Positions 1-9,215 of a stretch of 64,000 nt of DNA are shown here, in pieces. Origin of the DNA: Diplosphaera chodatii (lineage: Eukaryota; Chlorophyta; Trebouxiophyceae; Prasiolales; Stichococcaceae); the NCBI GenBank assembly GCA_032358165.1, contig JAALGY010000041.1, forward strand, positions 248,001 through 312,000, read 5' to 3'. The number at the start of each line of letters is the position of its first letter. The first letter of the stretch is position 1. The position numbers and the translations under genes are program-made. Under the pieces are notes generated by a model. That model was not told where the DNA came from. It made no database searches and worked only from the letters and a program-made list of their open reading frames with translations.

Positions 1-1410
1 AAGGAGACCCCGCCCAAATGGTTGCTACAGACTCATGGTATTACATGGCTGTGCCATCATGATGTTGCTTGAGCCTCCCTCAGATCAAGGAAATGGCTGC
101 AGGTGCTCTGCACGCACCTCGGCGTAGCCGTTCTTCTTGGAGCAGTTGTACTTGATGCAGCCAGAGCTTGACGGAATGCACTTCGGGCACCTGCACCAGC
201 AAGCCGCAGATCACGTGTCATCTGGTGCATGTCTACAACGCTCAGGGGAGCCGTGGATTGATGTTGTTCACTCAACAAGAGCCGGGCCCGCAGCAGTGGT
301 GCAAGCCTAGCAGCTTGGCCACACATGGAGTGGACGTTGCAGCCGCTCACTGGGTGGTGTTCGCCTTGTATGAACAGGTGGGCGGCGGCGGTGGGGGCGG
401 CGATGGTGGCGGGCTGGGCGGCGGTGACGGTGGCGGGCTGGGCGGGGGGGGAAGGCAGCGGGATCGGCTGGACTGGGAAGCAGTCACCGACGACCGGCAT
501 TGGATCGCATGTGACCATAGCCGAGTAACCCCCGCAGCTGCTGCACAGCTCGCCGCCGTCAAGTGAAGCGGAGCAGGCACTGTCGACGATTGCGGGCGTC
601 GTCGGCGTTGGTGTTACAAAACTGCCGTCATACACAAACACACTGACCATGGTGTTGCACCCGGCCGGCACGCTGCTCACACTTTCGCCGGGCGCCAGTG
701 GGATCCTGCCAGGAAAACATATGTCAACACCATGCTGACTTGGTTGCATTCGAGGTCTCTTGCAGTCTCCAATGAGCCTCTTCGTGAGGCATGAAAAGCC
801 GAGGTTGGGTGCATGAAGCGAGCAACTAGCCCTCATGTACGGGCAGCCCAGCAAAGAGGTGCAGCCATTGCGCACCTTGAGGTTGTGCAAGACAGCCCGC
901 CATCCAACCGCATGTACTCCGTGGCGAAGACGCTGATCTCCCTGCCGAAGCAGTTGATGATGTTGACGCTCAGCTCTCCCGCATCTGGGTTCACGCTGCG
1001 GACGCACAGGCATGCTGTGCTGTCAGCGGGTGAGACTGGACACGCCTGCTGGCCCGCACCAACCGCGGTGCTGCACGTGCAGCCTGTCGCGTCCTGGCGC
1101 GGCGCAACGGCGCCACAGTCCACGGCGTCGGCACCTGCGCATTGCATGAGCGCTCGATGCACTGATTGGGTCAATCGCGATCGCAGCCGTCTAGCGCAGC
1201 CAGCGCTGCATGCCCTGTCGTCTGCGGCATGCGAGCGAGGCATCAGTTGCATGTGGGCAGCACTACTGCTGCATGCCAGCTATGGTGTGGCACACAACGC
1301 ACGTGTGGCAGTGCGTGGACACCTTCAGTTGCACCTGGCAGCGCAGCGCCCAGCAGTGCTGACAGCGCTAAAAGCGCCAGCGCGGTGACGCGGTGGGCCG
1401 CACCCGCCAT
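1..1410 (-). CDS. Secreted Hyp-rich (SPPP) wall glycoprotein, copy 1, partial and frameshifted
   Basis: A multi-exon gene that reads right to left and leaves the window at its 3' side. The ATG at 1408-1410 opens a signal peptide (MAGAAHRVTALALLALSALL) that ends just before a GT donor. The next exon (about 840-1150) holds a Cys-rich module with GCTCSTAVGAGQQACPV and NIINCFG. The exon at about 440-725 continues with CSSCGGYSAMVTCDP and then enters a Pro-rich rod of SPPP repeats (347-450), followed by TCSYKANTT and a GTGAGC donor. A further exon at about 125-196 encodes CPKCIPSSSGCIKYNC. The layout matches the paralog at 3334-5817 exon for exon. The open frame is lost at a run of eight C's (plus-strand G's 444-451); with one base fewer it would stay in the SPPP frame. 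The rod resembles pherophorin-type wall proteins, but the Cys module is not one I can match to the pherophorin domain. A structural extracellular-matrix role is inferred. Confidence 0.6.
444..451. other. G8/C8 homopolymer at the frame break in copy 1
   Basis: Eight consecutive G's on the plus strand (C's in the coding sense). Upstream of the run, the frame matches the paralog through PVQPIPLP. Downstream, the SPPP frame is one base out of register. Either a sequencing or assembly indel, or a real +1 mutation. Confidence 0.8.
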
Positions 1411-1969
1411 GACGTGGAAGCAGTGACGACCGCGAGCGTCGCGCGTCCACTCAGTAGCTTCCTGCGTGCCCATCAGGAGTCTCCGCGGTCTCTAGGCTTC
1501 ATTACAGTAGGTGTTGGGGCTCGTTTTGACAAATGGATGAAAGTCCCGCCATGCAGCACAGCTGTGGTGGCAAAGAGGTTTACCTGATGCACGGTGATGC
1601 TCAAGAGAACAGAACCTGTCTGTTGCTGCGCTGCAGCAGAGCCAAATTGACGATCATGCCATGCATGCATGCGTGCAGACAGAGCCGCATTTGTGAACTC
1701 ATCTGAAAGCAACAATGTTCTTCCACGGAGCTTGCTTCCACGACGCGCGATCAAGCCACAGGCGTCAAGCTGCAGGGCTAGCAAGAGGAAGCGGGGGCGA
1801 CCGCTGTGTAATTGCTCCACATCAAGCAGATCATACGCGTGACAAGAGCAGAGAAATCAGAGATTCTCCAAAAAGCAGAGGCACGACAGCACATGCTTGA
1901 GCCTGTGCAACTTTCGGATTGCATCTTGCTACCAGTTATCAAGGACTTCAGCAACTGGGCATTCCCTCC

Positions 1970-1991
1970 GCACCGCGCAAGTGCACAGCGC
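1970..1991 (+). repeat. 22-bp inverted repeat, left arm
   Basis: Exact reverse complement of 2740-2761. The similarity continues imperfectly for about 12 bp (ACGGGTGCATGC side), giving an arm of roughly 35 bp. The arms are about 750 bp apart, between two inverted paralogous genes. Confidence 0.85.
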
Positions 1992-2739
1992 ATGCACATG
2001 CATGCACCCGTCAGTTAGGCACTCTCCTAGACACAGCTGTTCCCGCCTTGCAAAAAACGGACAGGGCATGACACGAAACATGCTTCTGAAGAGTCATGAT
2101 GGAGAACAACACTGAGGCGGGATGTTGATCCCTTGCACTGAGCGCTGCACCTGTTGGTTGAGCGGGTGCTTCGCCCGGCCTGCGTGTGAACTGATGGCCG
2201 AATCACAAGCCTGCCGCTCTTGGCAGCGTGTGACGCAAAGAAGGGAGTTGACAAGGTGTACGACCTGTTTCCGGCAAGCACCAGCACAGCTAGGACTGCG
2301 TTGCAGGTTCACAGCCGGTGTGGTTCTGACCAGCCATTACTCATGTTGGTGTTCCCGCCAAATGTAACGACATAAAGCTGTACTCCACGTGGCGACCGGC
2401 AGGCTCACGGAAGCTGGTGCTGGAACCAACACCTGAAGTGCCATTGACGTGCCGGGCATCACAACTGCCGTGTACTGTCAATCAGGCGACAGCGCAATAG
2501 AGCGCACGCACCACATCGTCAGCGGCCCGCGAAGGACCTGATGCTCTGGTGACACAGGCGCATATCACAGCTGAACGGTGGACTCCGGGCACCCGCACAT
2601 CTGGCAGGTGCGCCGCTCATGGAAGTGCATGACAGCAGCATTGTGGTCGGCAACCTCGTCCCTCAGATAGACGCCCCGTGCCGTGCGATCAAGATGGTCC
2701 TAGGTGGGTGCACGCCTGGTGATCCACGGGTGCATGCCG

Positions 2740-2761
2740 GCGCTGTGCACTTGCGCGGTGC
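2740..2761 (-). repeat. 22-bp inverted repeat, right arm
   Basis: Reverse complement of 1970-1991, identical over 22 bases. See the left arm. Confidence 0.85.
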
Positions 2762-3229
2762 GAAACGCATGCCGCTGACTGATGATAGTCCATGGCACGA
2801 TGCGACAAGCAAGTAAAGCTGTGCGGGCTGCAGCATGCGCCAACATCTCGTGCACCGGAGGCTGTCCTCCTCTCGTCATGAGTGCGACCAAGTATACTGA
2901 CCAGCAGTCCCCACACGGACCCTCTAACCCTCTAACAGTGTGCAGCATGTAGTACCAGCGGAACACATGACAGGCTCCGTGTGCAGTCTAGCACGCCGGG
3001 CACTGATTTCTTGATGAGTGATGACATGCACCGCGTTGCATGCTGGTCTCGCTCTTTTCATTCTCGGCAGCCACGCACTGGCTCACCAGCTGTACAGCTT
3101 GGTGTTTCAGGCGACCTGTTTGTGCAGCGTGCGTGCAGCGGACCTTCCCTTGTGCTGCCCGTCGAGTGGGATTGTCGTCGATTCGTCCTGTCAGCCTCCG
3201 ACGACCCTGGACTGCGTTTACAGCAATAG

Positions 3230-3250
3230 GCTGCAATAAACTGCAATAAA
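3230..3250 (+). repeat. Short tandem CTGCAATAAA-type repeat
   Basis: Three imperfect copies (GCAATAGG, CTGCAATAAA, CTGCAATAAA) lie just upstream of the copy-2 wall-glycoprotein start. A possible core promoter element, because no upstream plus-strand gene needs a poly(A) signal here. Confidence 0.35.
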
Positions 3251-3333
3251 CGTGCACACACACAAACAAACAGATGCTTCGACCTCTCGCCACAGCGGGA
3301 GTCTCACTGCACGTCTGCCACTGCAGTCGCCTC

Positions 3334-5817
3334 ATGGCGCGCACTGCCCACCCAGCCACAGCACTAGTGGCGGCGCCGCTGGTGCTACTGGCATTGCTGC
3401 ACGCTGCTCTGCCAGGTGCAAGGCAAAAAAGGCATCTCATGCACTGCCTAACTGCAACCCTGCTGTCCAGCTGCAGTCGCTGCTTCGCATAAAAGTCATG
3501 CCACATGGCACAAGTAAGAGTCGCGCATGGTACGCTATCTGCAATGCGTGGCTGCGATGGACCCGAACCAAGTGCATCGGTTTTTTAAACGCAGGCGCAA
3601 GTGCCGCGGACTGTACCTCAGGGCGGATTGACGGCTGCACATGCAGCACCACGATTGGTGCGGGGCAGCAGGTCTGCCCCGTCCTGCCCGCTCAAAGTGC
3701 GGCATGCCTGTGCATCCGTGGGCTACGTCTTGACCGTGATCCGCCACTGGTCGACGTCGAGGTCATCAACTGCTTCGGCCAGGATCTTGGCTTTGTAGCA
3801 CTGGAGTTCGTGCAGGGTGGCCAACTGAATTGCAATGGACGGTGACCTGCACTCCATCTCGATGCCTGCACTTGACCTGTGTTTTGCGCTGGACCATATT
3901 GCTCAGCTCACTTGGCTACTGCTGGGCTTCCAAAGCTCAGGACTTTTACAGTGAAAGGGCAGTGATGTACCAGCTGAAACCAGGTCTGATTGCCTCTTTC
4001 CCCAGCAGGCTCGGAGTGGCTGCTGGCGCGCCGGCAACATCAGGGCTGGCGGCATGCAACTCCACGGTCCGCCTTTTTGCGTCTGATCGCATCTTCGTAC
4101 CGCCAACGTCGACGACGCCACCAATCGTGACCAGCATTTGCAGCATCGGCCTCAGCAGGGACCGGCTGTGCAACAGCTGCGGGGGTTATTCAGCAATACT
4201 TCCTTGCGACCCACCGCCGGTCATCGGTGCCTGCCTCCCGGTTCAGCCAGTGCCAGTGCCGCCGCCGTCGCCGCCGCCCAGCCCGCCGCCGTCGCCGCCC
4301 CCACTGCCACCGCCCCCGCCCCCATCCCCGCCGCCCAGCCCGCCGCCCTCGCCGCCCCCACTGCCGCCGTCGCCGCCCCCATCCCCGCCGCCCAGCCCGC
4401 CACCGTCGCCGCCCCCACTGCCGCCGCCCAGCCCGCCGCCGTCGCCGCCCCCACTGCCGCCGTCGCCGCCCCCATCCCCGCCGCCCAGCCCGCCGCCGTC
4501 GCCGCCCCCACTGCCGCCGTCGCCGCCCCCATCCCCGCCGCCCAGCCCGCCACCGTCGCCGCCCCCACTGCCGCCGCCGCCGCCCCCATCCCCGCCGCCC
4601 AGCCCGCCACCATTGCCGCCGCTGGCGCCGCCGCCCTCTTGTCCATACAAGGCGTACACCACTCAGTGAGTCGCTGCAACTTCTATCCACTGATGTGGGC
4701 AAGCTGTTGCGCTTGCACCGCTGCTCTGAGGCCGCATGTTGTCGAGCTGACAGCGCCAATCCAAGGCATCCTTGCTGGAGCGTTGCAAACACACATCAAT
4801 GGTTGACACCTGGTTGCGGCCTGCTGATGCAGATGCCCGAAGTGCATTCCGTCAAACTCTGGCTGCATCAAGTACAACTGCTCCAAGAAGAATGGCTATG
4901 CCGAGGTGTGGAGCACTTGCATGCAGCAGTACTGTTGGTCATTTTGGGGAGCGGTCATTGACTAGCTGTGTGACAGGTCAATAACCCACACACGTAGGGC
5001 TTTATTGGTCACAGTCATCGAGCAAGCGTGTATGGGACTGCTCGTGACCTTGTTGCAGGTGTCGTTGAAGAGCAAGGCGTGCTTCGACAAGCCTATCGGC
5101 TTCACGGCGGTTGCATATCCTGATGGGAAGAACAGCGTTGTGTGCGATGACAACAAGTATGCAGCAACACAATGCTCTTGTTGTTCCCGTTGCTTTTCAC
5201 CGTGGAAATCATGTCTGGCTCAACGCAGTCGATTGCCCGATGGCATGGGACTCTGTCACGCCATCATAAGCATCGTCAGCCCACCTGTGATGGAAGGCTG
5301 CTGGTTGCACGCAGGAAGAAGATGACCAACGACTCCTTTGCGTTCACTGGCAAGTGCGGCACATCCGTCTCTGTGTATCTCAGCGACAACACGTTCAACA
5401 ATGAACATGGGCCGCTGGTGAGCACTTACTTGCGCCACGTGGCATGGCACCTGGCATTTTGTTGTCGTCCAGGTCCTGCACAGCATCTTGCACCGCTAAA
5501 ACCATCAAAATTGCAACCATCATTCACCCTCCATGTGCACACAGATGATCCCCGGTGGCGACCCGTGTAAGGCGCCCCTCATGGATGCTGGCGTGCCATG
5601 CCAGACGTGCGGTCCTTACCAGGTGGGGCCCTTGTCTTGGGCGCCAGATGCCGCCCTGTCCTTATCACATGCGTCCGGATGTGTGTCCGACACACATCTT
5701 TGTTCGCCAAAAGCAACATCGATGGCTTGCATCAGTGCACGTGTGCATGCCACTGGCCCCTGGTGGCAAACAATGCATGTTGGCGTGCAGATTTACATCG
5801 ACTGCAAGTGCAAGTGA
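3334..5817 (+). CDS. Secreted Hyp-rich (SPPP) wall glycoprotein, copy 2
   Basis: The ATG at 3334 starts a signal peptide (MARTAHPATALVAAPLVLLA...), spliced after ALPG. An exon at about 3593-3837 gives the Cys module with GCTCSTTIGAGQQVCPV, AACLCIRG and VINCFGQ. The exon at about 3937-4665 gives CNSCGGYSAILPCDP, then an uninterrupted rod of about 125 residues of SPPP/LPPP repeats (4255-4630). It closes with SCPYKAYTT at a GTGAGT donor, so the apparent stop at 4667 is intronic. Downstream exons are Cys-rich: about 4831-4900 (CPKCIPSNSGCIKYNC), 5059-5155 (KACFDKPIGFTAVAYP), about 5325-5416 (GKCGTSVSVYLSDNTF), about 5545-5625 (PCQTCGPY), and a last exon ending IDCKCK-stop at 5817. Extensin/pherophorin-like rods are extracellular and O-glycosylated on Hyp. 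The two-sided Cys domains could bind polysaccharide or crosslink, which is inferred. The paralog at 1-1410 is intact in architecture but frameshifted. Confidence 0.7.
4255..4635 (+). repeat. SPPP/LPPP-coding minisatellite
   Basis: GC-rich repeats of CCGCCGTCGCCGCCC type encode SPPP blocks interrupted by LPP. The CCCCACTGCC element recurs about every 40-60 bp, giving a higher-order period of roughly 13-20 residues. This composition also keeps other frames open on both strands (Gly/Arg-, Ala- and Arg-rich); those are not genes. Confidence 0.85.
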
Positions 5818-6817
5818 GGGCAAGAAGGAAACGCGAGCAGGGCGACGACACTAGGGAGCACGATCCAGCCCCAGCCGTCACACCACGATGGTTGCCGGCA
5901 TGCAGTCAGGCAACCTGAATCGCGCTGCGTGAGCGGCCGCCATGGCCACACACCTTTGCCATAGTGTACCCACAATAACCAGCAACGAGTGCATTGCAGA
6001 CCTGGGTTGGCGCACAGCCATATGCAGAGGTACATGCATGGCCTAAGAGCATAACAGCAAACCTGCCTTCCAGCTTGTGGTTCATACACGCGAGGCGAAC
6101 GCCACCTGCCAGCACCGGCGGCACAGCAGCAGCAGCAGGGGCGGCGCCAGCAACAGCCGCCAGGTCATCACCTGGAAGGCTTACAAATGCAGGCTGCAGG
6201 CTGCAATGTGCACCAACACAACAAGAGCAGCGCTTCCCTAAATTCTTGCGGGGATGGGCGGCAGCCTTAGGGATGCAGAACAGCAGATCCTTGCTTTGCT
6301 TGTGATCCCCAGCTTTGAGTGTCCAGGACTGCGCATTGAGCAGAGAAGTGCAGACTGGACGATGTCTCGAGGCAGGGTGCCACTTGAGAACAGCCACTTC
6401 CAGCGTGCAGCTGAGCAGACTGCTGCTATAGCACTATGCTTGTTGACACAGTGCACAGCTGCAGCCTGGACGGAGTGCCTGGGGCACCACTCCAAGCTGC
6501 ATTTATTTGCTGTGCTGCTGCACTCATTATGTGAAAATCAGCCCGGCAGCGCATGCATTGTTGCTGCCCAAATCACCTCTAGTGTACATCTGCTGATGGT
6601 GAAATTCACCAATTGCAACTGTAAGGTAAACCCTGCCAGTCAGCGTACAATTCCCAAACACTGCACCAGTGCCAGTTTCATATGCAGCGTGCAACCTCTC
6701 CGCTCAGCCTCACTTTGCACCATCACACCTACCAGAGCGATGCTGCTCCATGCATTGAACCTTGGTGCATGCTTTGGCATCGGCATCTCCTTCTCATTCC
6801 AACGCCACTCCTGCGCA
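5818..6817. other. Intergenic between convergent genes (3' UTRs)
   Basis: About 1 kb between the stop of wall glycoprotein copy 2 (+) and the stop of fibrillin 1 (-). Frames of 163 and 235 codons cross it, but neither shows recognisable family signatures or fits splice sites with a neighbour. I treat it as untranslated. Confidence 0.5.
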
Positions 6818-8346
6818 CTACTGCTCCCGCCCACGCGTCTTGCTGGTGATGAAGATGGAGCCCTTGTCCCCGTGCCCGATGCGGAAGCTGTCGTCCACAT
6901 AGGTGGTCTCCACCCACCCCTGCAGCGGCCGGACCGTGTTCAGTATGTCGACCAGTTGTGATGCAGAGCAGTGCATCAACATGGAGGCTGCGGCAGCAGC
7001 TGTGGGAGCAGACCAGACCGGCTTTCCCTGGCACGTGCTGCCAGGGGATGCTATGCTGACAAGTCTATGCATGTGCAGAATGAGTCGTGCTCTGCCGTCG
7101 TGCTGACCTTGGGGTCTGCCCAGCCCAGCGGCAGCGTGAAGGCGAGCCACCCCAGCTGCAGCCGGAATGCCGTGAACCCCACATCCACCCTGGTGACGTC
7201 TGCCCCCGCCTCCTTCGCCTGCAACGCATCTCGTCCAGGGGTCGAGACCTGTTTTATATGACTGCTTGCCACCAGCAGCTTGTGAACGTGTGAGCAAGGA
7301 CACACCAGCTCGACATTACATGTGCAGTGCGACACGGCTTTGCACGTTGCACACCATATTCACGGTAGGACACATTACCTCACCTCAGCGGGTGCGACGG
7401 TGCCGGCCACATTCAGCGAGCCGCGCACCGCCGAGGCGAACCTGAACTCCACCAGGTTGTCGATGGCGCCGCTGCTGGCATCGATGACCTGGTACACCCC
7501 CTGCAGCGGCCTCAAGGCAGCCATCAAGCGCTGCTCAGCGCCTCTGGTTTACATGCAGCCGCTCGCGAGAGGGGCGCCTCTGCCGCCGAGCCAGAGGGCT
7601 GCTGCATGCTCGACCTTGCAGCGCACCTGTGGTGAGGATGCTGTCGCAGGCAAGACAGGAAGCCCTGGGGTGCAACGGCTGCTGGCGCGCACCAGCGTGC
7701 TGAACAGGAAGCCGAGGATGGGGCGGAAAAAGTCAATGACGGGTCCCTCCAGAGGCTCGCGCTTCTTGGTGACCTCCTCTGGGCCTGCCGGATATATCAT
7801 TGAACACGTTGGTATACATATTGTTGCTTTCACTGAGCGTTTTCCATCCTCATGTGCCATCTGTCTCTGCACCTTTCAGCGAGAGGATGCCACTGCTGCA
7901 CAGCCCTACCTTGGTACAGCAAGCTCCAGCGGCCATTGATCAGAGGGCTGGTCGCTGGGCTGTCTGTGGGGTTTAGCGCCTCCAGCGACTTCGCTGCTTG
8001 CAGGATCGCCTCCTGCTGCATCTGCGTCGCCTTGCGGCCCCGCTGTGTGTTGGCGGTCGCCCTGCAGCAGCATGATCGGAGCATCAGTGCTGCACCGTCA
8101 GAGCCACACCATCCGTGTTGCACATCTGACTAAGCCATCACCGCCCAGACTTCACCTGATGAGCTGCGTCTTCAGGCTGTCCTGCTCACTCAGCTCGCTG
8201 TTTGCAAATGCGGCGGGGGCATCACCGGTTGCGCACGTCATCATGCCGAACCGGCGACGCTGAGGAAACCGGCATGGGATTCGATGCCTGTCTGTACGCC
8301 CTGCTGCTGAGCGAATGATGCGCTGCCGTCCGAGACCTTGTTGCAT
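6818..8346 (-). CDS. FBN: PAP/fibrillin family plastid lipid-associated protein 1
   Basis: Read on the minus strand. The ATG at 8344-8346 begins an Arg/Ser-rich N-terminus (MQQGLGRQRIIRSAAGRT), likely a plastid transit peptide, running to NSELSEQDSLKTQLI at a GTGAAG donor (8158). The next exon (about 8064-7905) reads RGRKATQMQQEAILQAAKSL and LINGRWSLLYQG, the family's hallmark LNGxWxLLYT-like strand. Later exons give EPLEGPVIDFFRPILG (about 7760), GVYQVIDASSGAIDNLVEFR (about 7480) with SLNVAGTVAPA, ADVTRVDVGFTAFRLQLGW (about 7180), and finally ETTYVDDSFRIGHGDKGSIF, ending TRGREQ-stop at 6818. The terminal YVDDxxRIxxGxxGxxF motif is typical of fibrillins, lipocalin-like proteins of plastoglobules and thylakoids. 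It is divergent from the second family member at 9216. Confidence 0.85.
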
Positions 8347-9215
8347 CCCATGGCGCTGGTGACCCTTTAGGGTCCTGCCTGATGCAGCGAGCGCATCCCG
8401 ACAGGTGCATGTGTGGGTCAAACCAACGCTCATGTTGTACACTAAGCAGCAAGCGCCTCACGGATGCATGCAGCTGCCTGCATTCAAAAAATCGCTGTAT
8501 GTTCTAGCGGTCAGGTTCTACGCGTCACGCCTGCCGCATTACCGCATGTGGCCGCATGTGGATGACAACATGAGGTCCTGGCTTTCTCCCCCTGAACGCG
8601 CAGAAATCACATAGGTAGACTGTCTGGCTGGTGCACATGTCTACTGTTGAAGAATAAGTTTCAAAGGAGCGAAACTCCTTCGAAATCACCGCCGTAACAT
8701 GGCGGGGGTGTGTGCTGAACCTGGTGTCTGGCAGATGATGCAAAACCCCTGCAAACCGTCTTCCCGCGGAATTCCGCCGACCGGCTGCAAGCGCGCCACA
8801 GCGTGAAGCCGCCTTGGAAACCTACAGTTGCTTCGGTGTCCGACACATAGCATCGCTTCACACCACGAGCTGCTGCAACGTTACACCGTTGACTGTCAGC
8901 TTGTCTCTCTGCCACCGGAACCTTCAGATCGCAGGCATACATCTGTGAAGAACTTTGGCAACTGCGACTGTGGCAGCGGTAGATTCCATGCAGCTGTACA
9001 CGAAAAGGTAAATATGTCTGATTGTGCCAGTGATCGAGTACCCTGAAGTGCGCGTGCTTCTGAATGCATGCGCACCATACGCAGGCATGCTTCCAGAACT
9101 TTTCGCACTTCAACTCCTCACGTTGCTGCAGGGTGGCTGCGGCACCACAGCCGTGCGGCTTGAGTTCCGCTCACCTCAGGCAGCACGCTTGCCGGCAGGC
9201 AGCCAGAGCAGAGCG
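8347..9215. promoter_or_regulatory. Divergent promoter region of the two fibrillin genes
   Basis: About 870 bp separates the two start codons. No supported coding exon was found, although a frame from 9024 is continuous with the proposed start of fibrillin 2 and may extend its transit peptide. It includes a strong hairpin at 8659-8685. Confidence 0.5.
8659..8685. repeat. Hairpin (10 bp plus one mismatch, 5-nt loop)
   Basis: TTTC-A-AAGGAG, loop CGAAA, then CTCCTT-C-GAAA. Six uninterrupted pairs flank the loop, then an A/C mismatch, then four more pairs. It lies in the divergent fibrillin promoter region. Function unknown. Confidence 0.6.

Larger units (their letters stand above)
1411..3333. 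promoter_or_regulatory. Shared divergent intergenic region of the two wall-glycoprotein genes
   Basis: About 1.9 kb between the two divergent start codons. No convincing coding exon was seen: the open frames are short and lack splice continuity. It contains a perfect 22-bp inverted repeat pair (1970-1991 and 2740-2761) and a short tandem repeat of CTGCAATAAA-like units at 3230-3250, some 85 bp before the copy-2 ATG. It must hold both promoters and 5' UTRs. No canonical TATA box could be assigned with confidence. Confidence 0.5.

Noticed and set aside
4190..4806. Long Gly-, Ala- or Arg-rich frames on both strands over the Pro-rich rod
   Set aside because: They are compositional shadows of the SPPP-coding repeat; only the SPPP frame connects to Cys modules shared with the paralog.
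6254..6961. 235-codon plus-strand frame
   Set aside because: Overlaps the last exon of the minus-strand fibrillin, whose YVDDSFRIGHGDKG motif is convincing; the plus frame has no signature.
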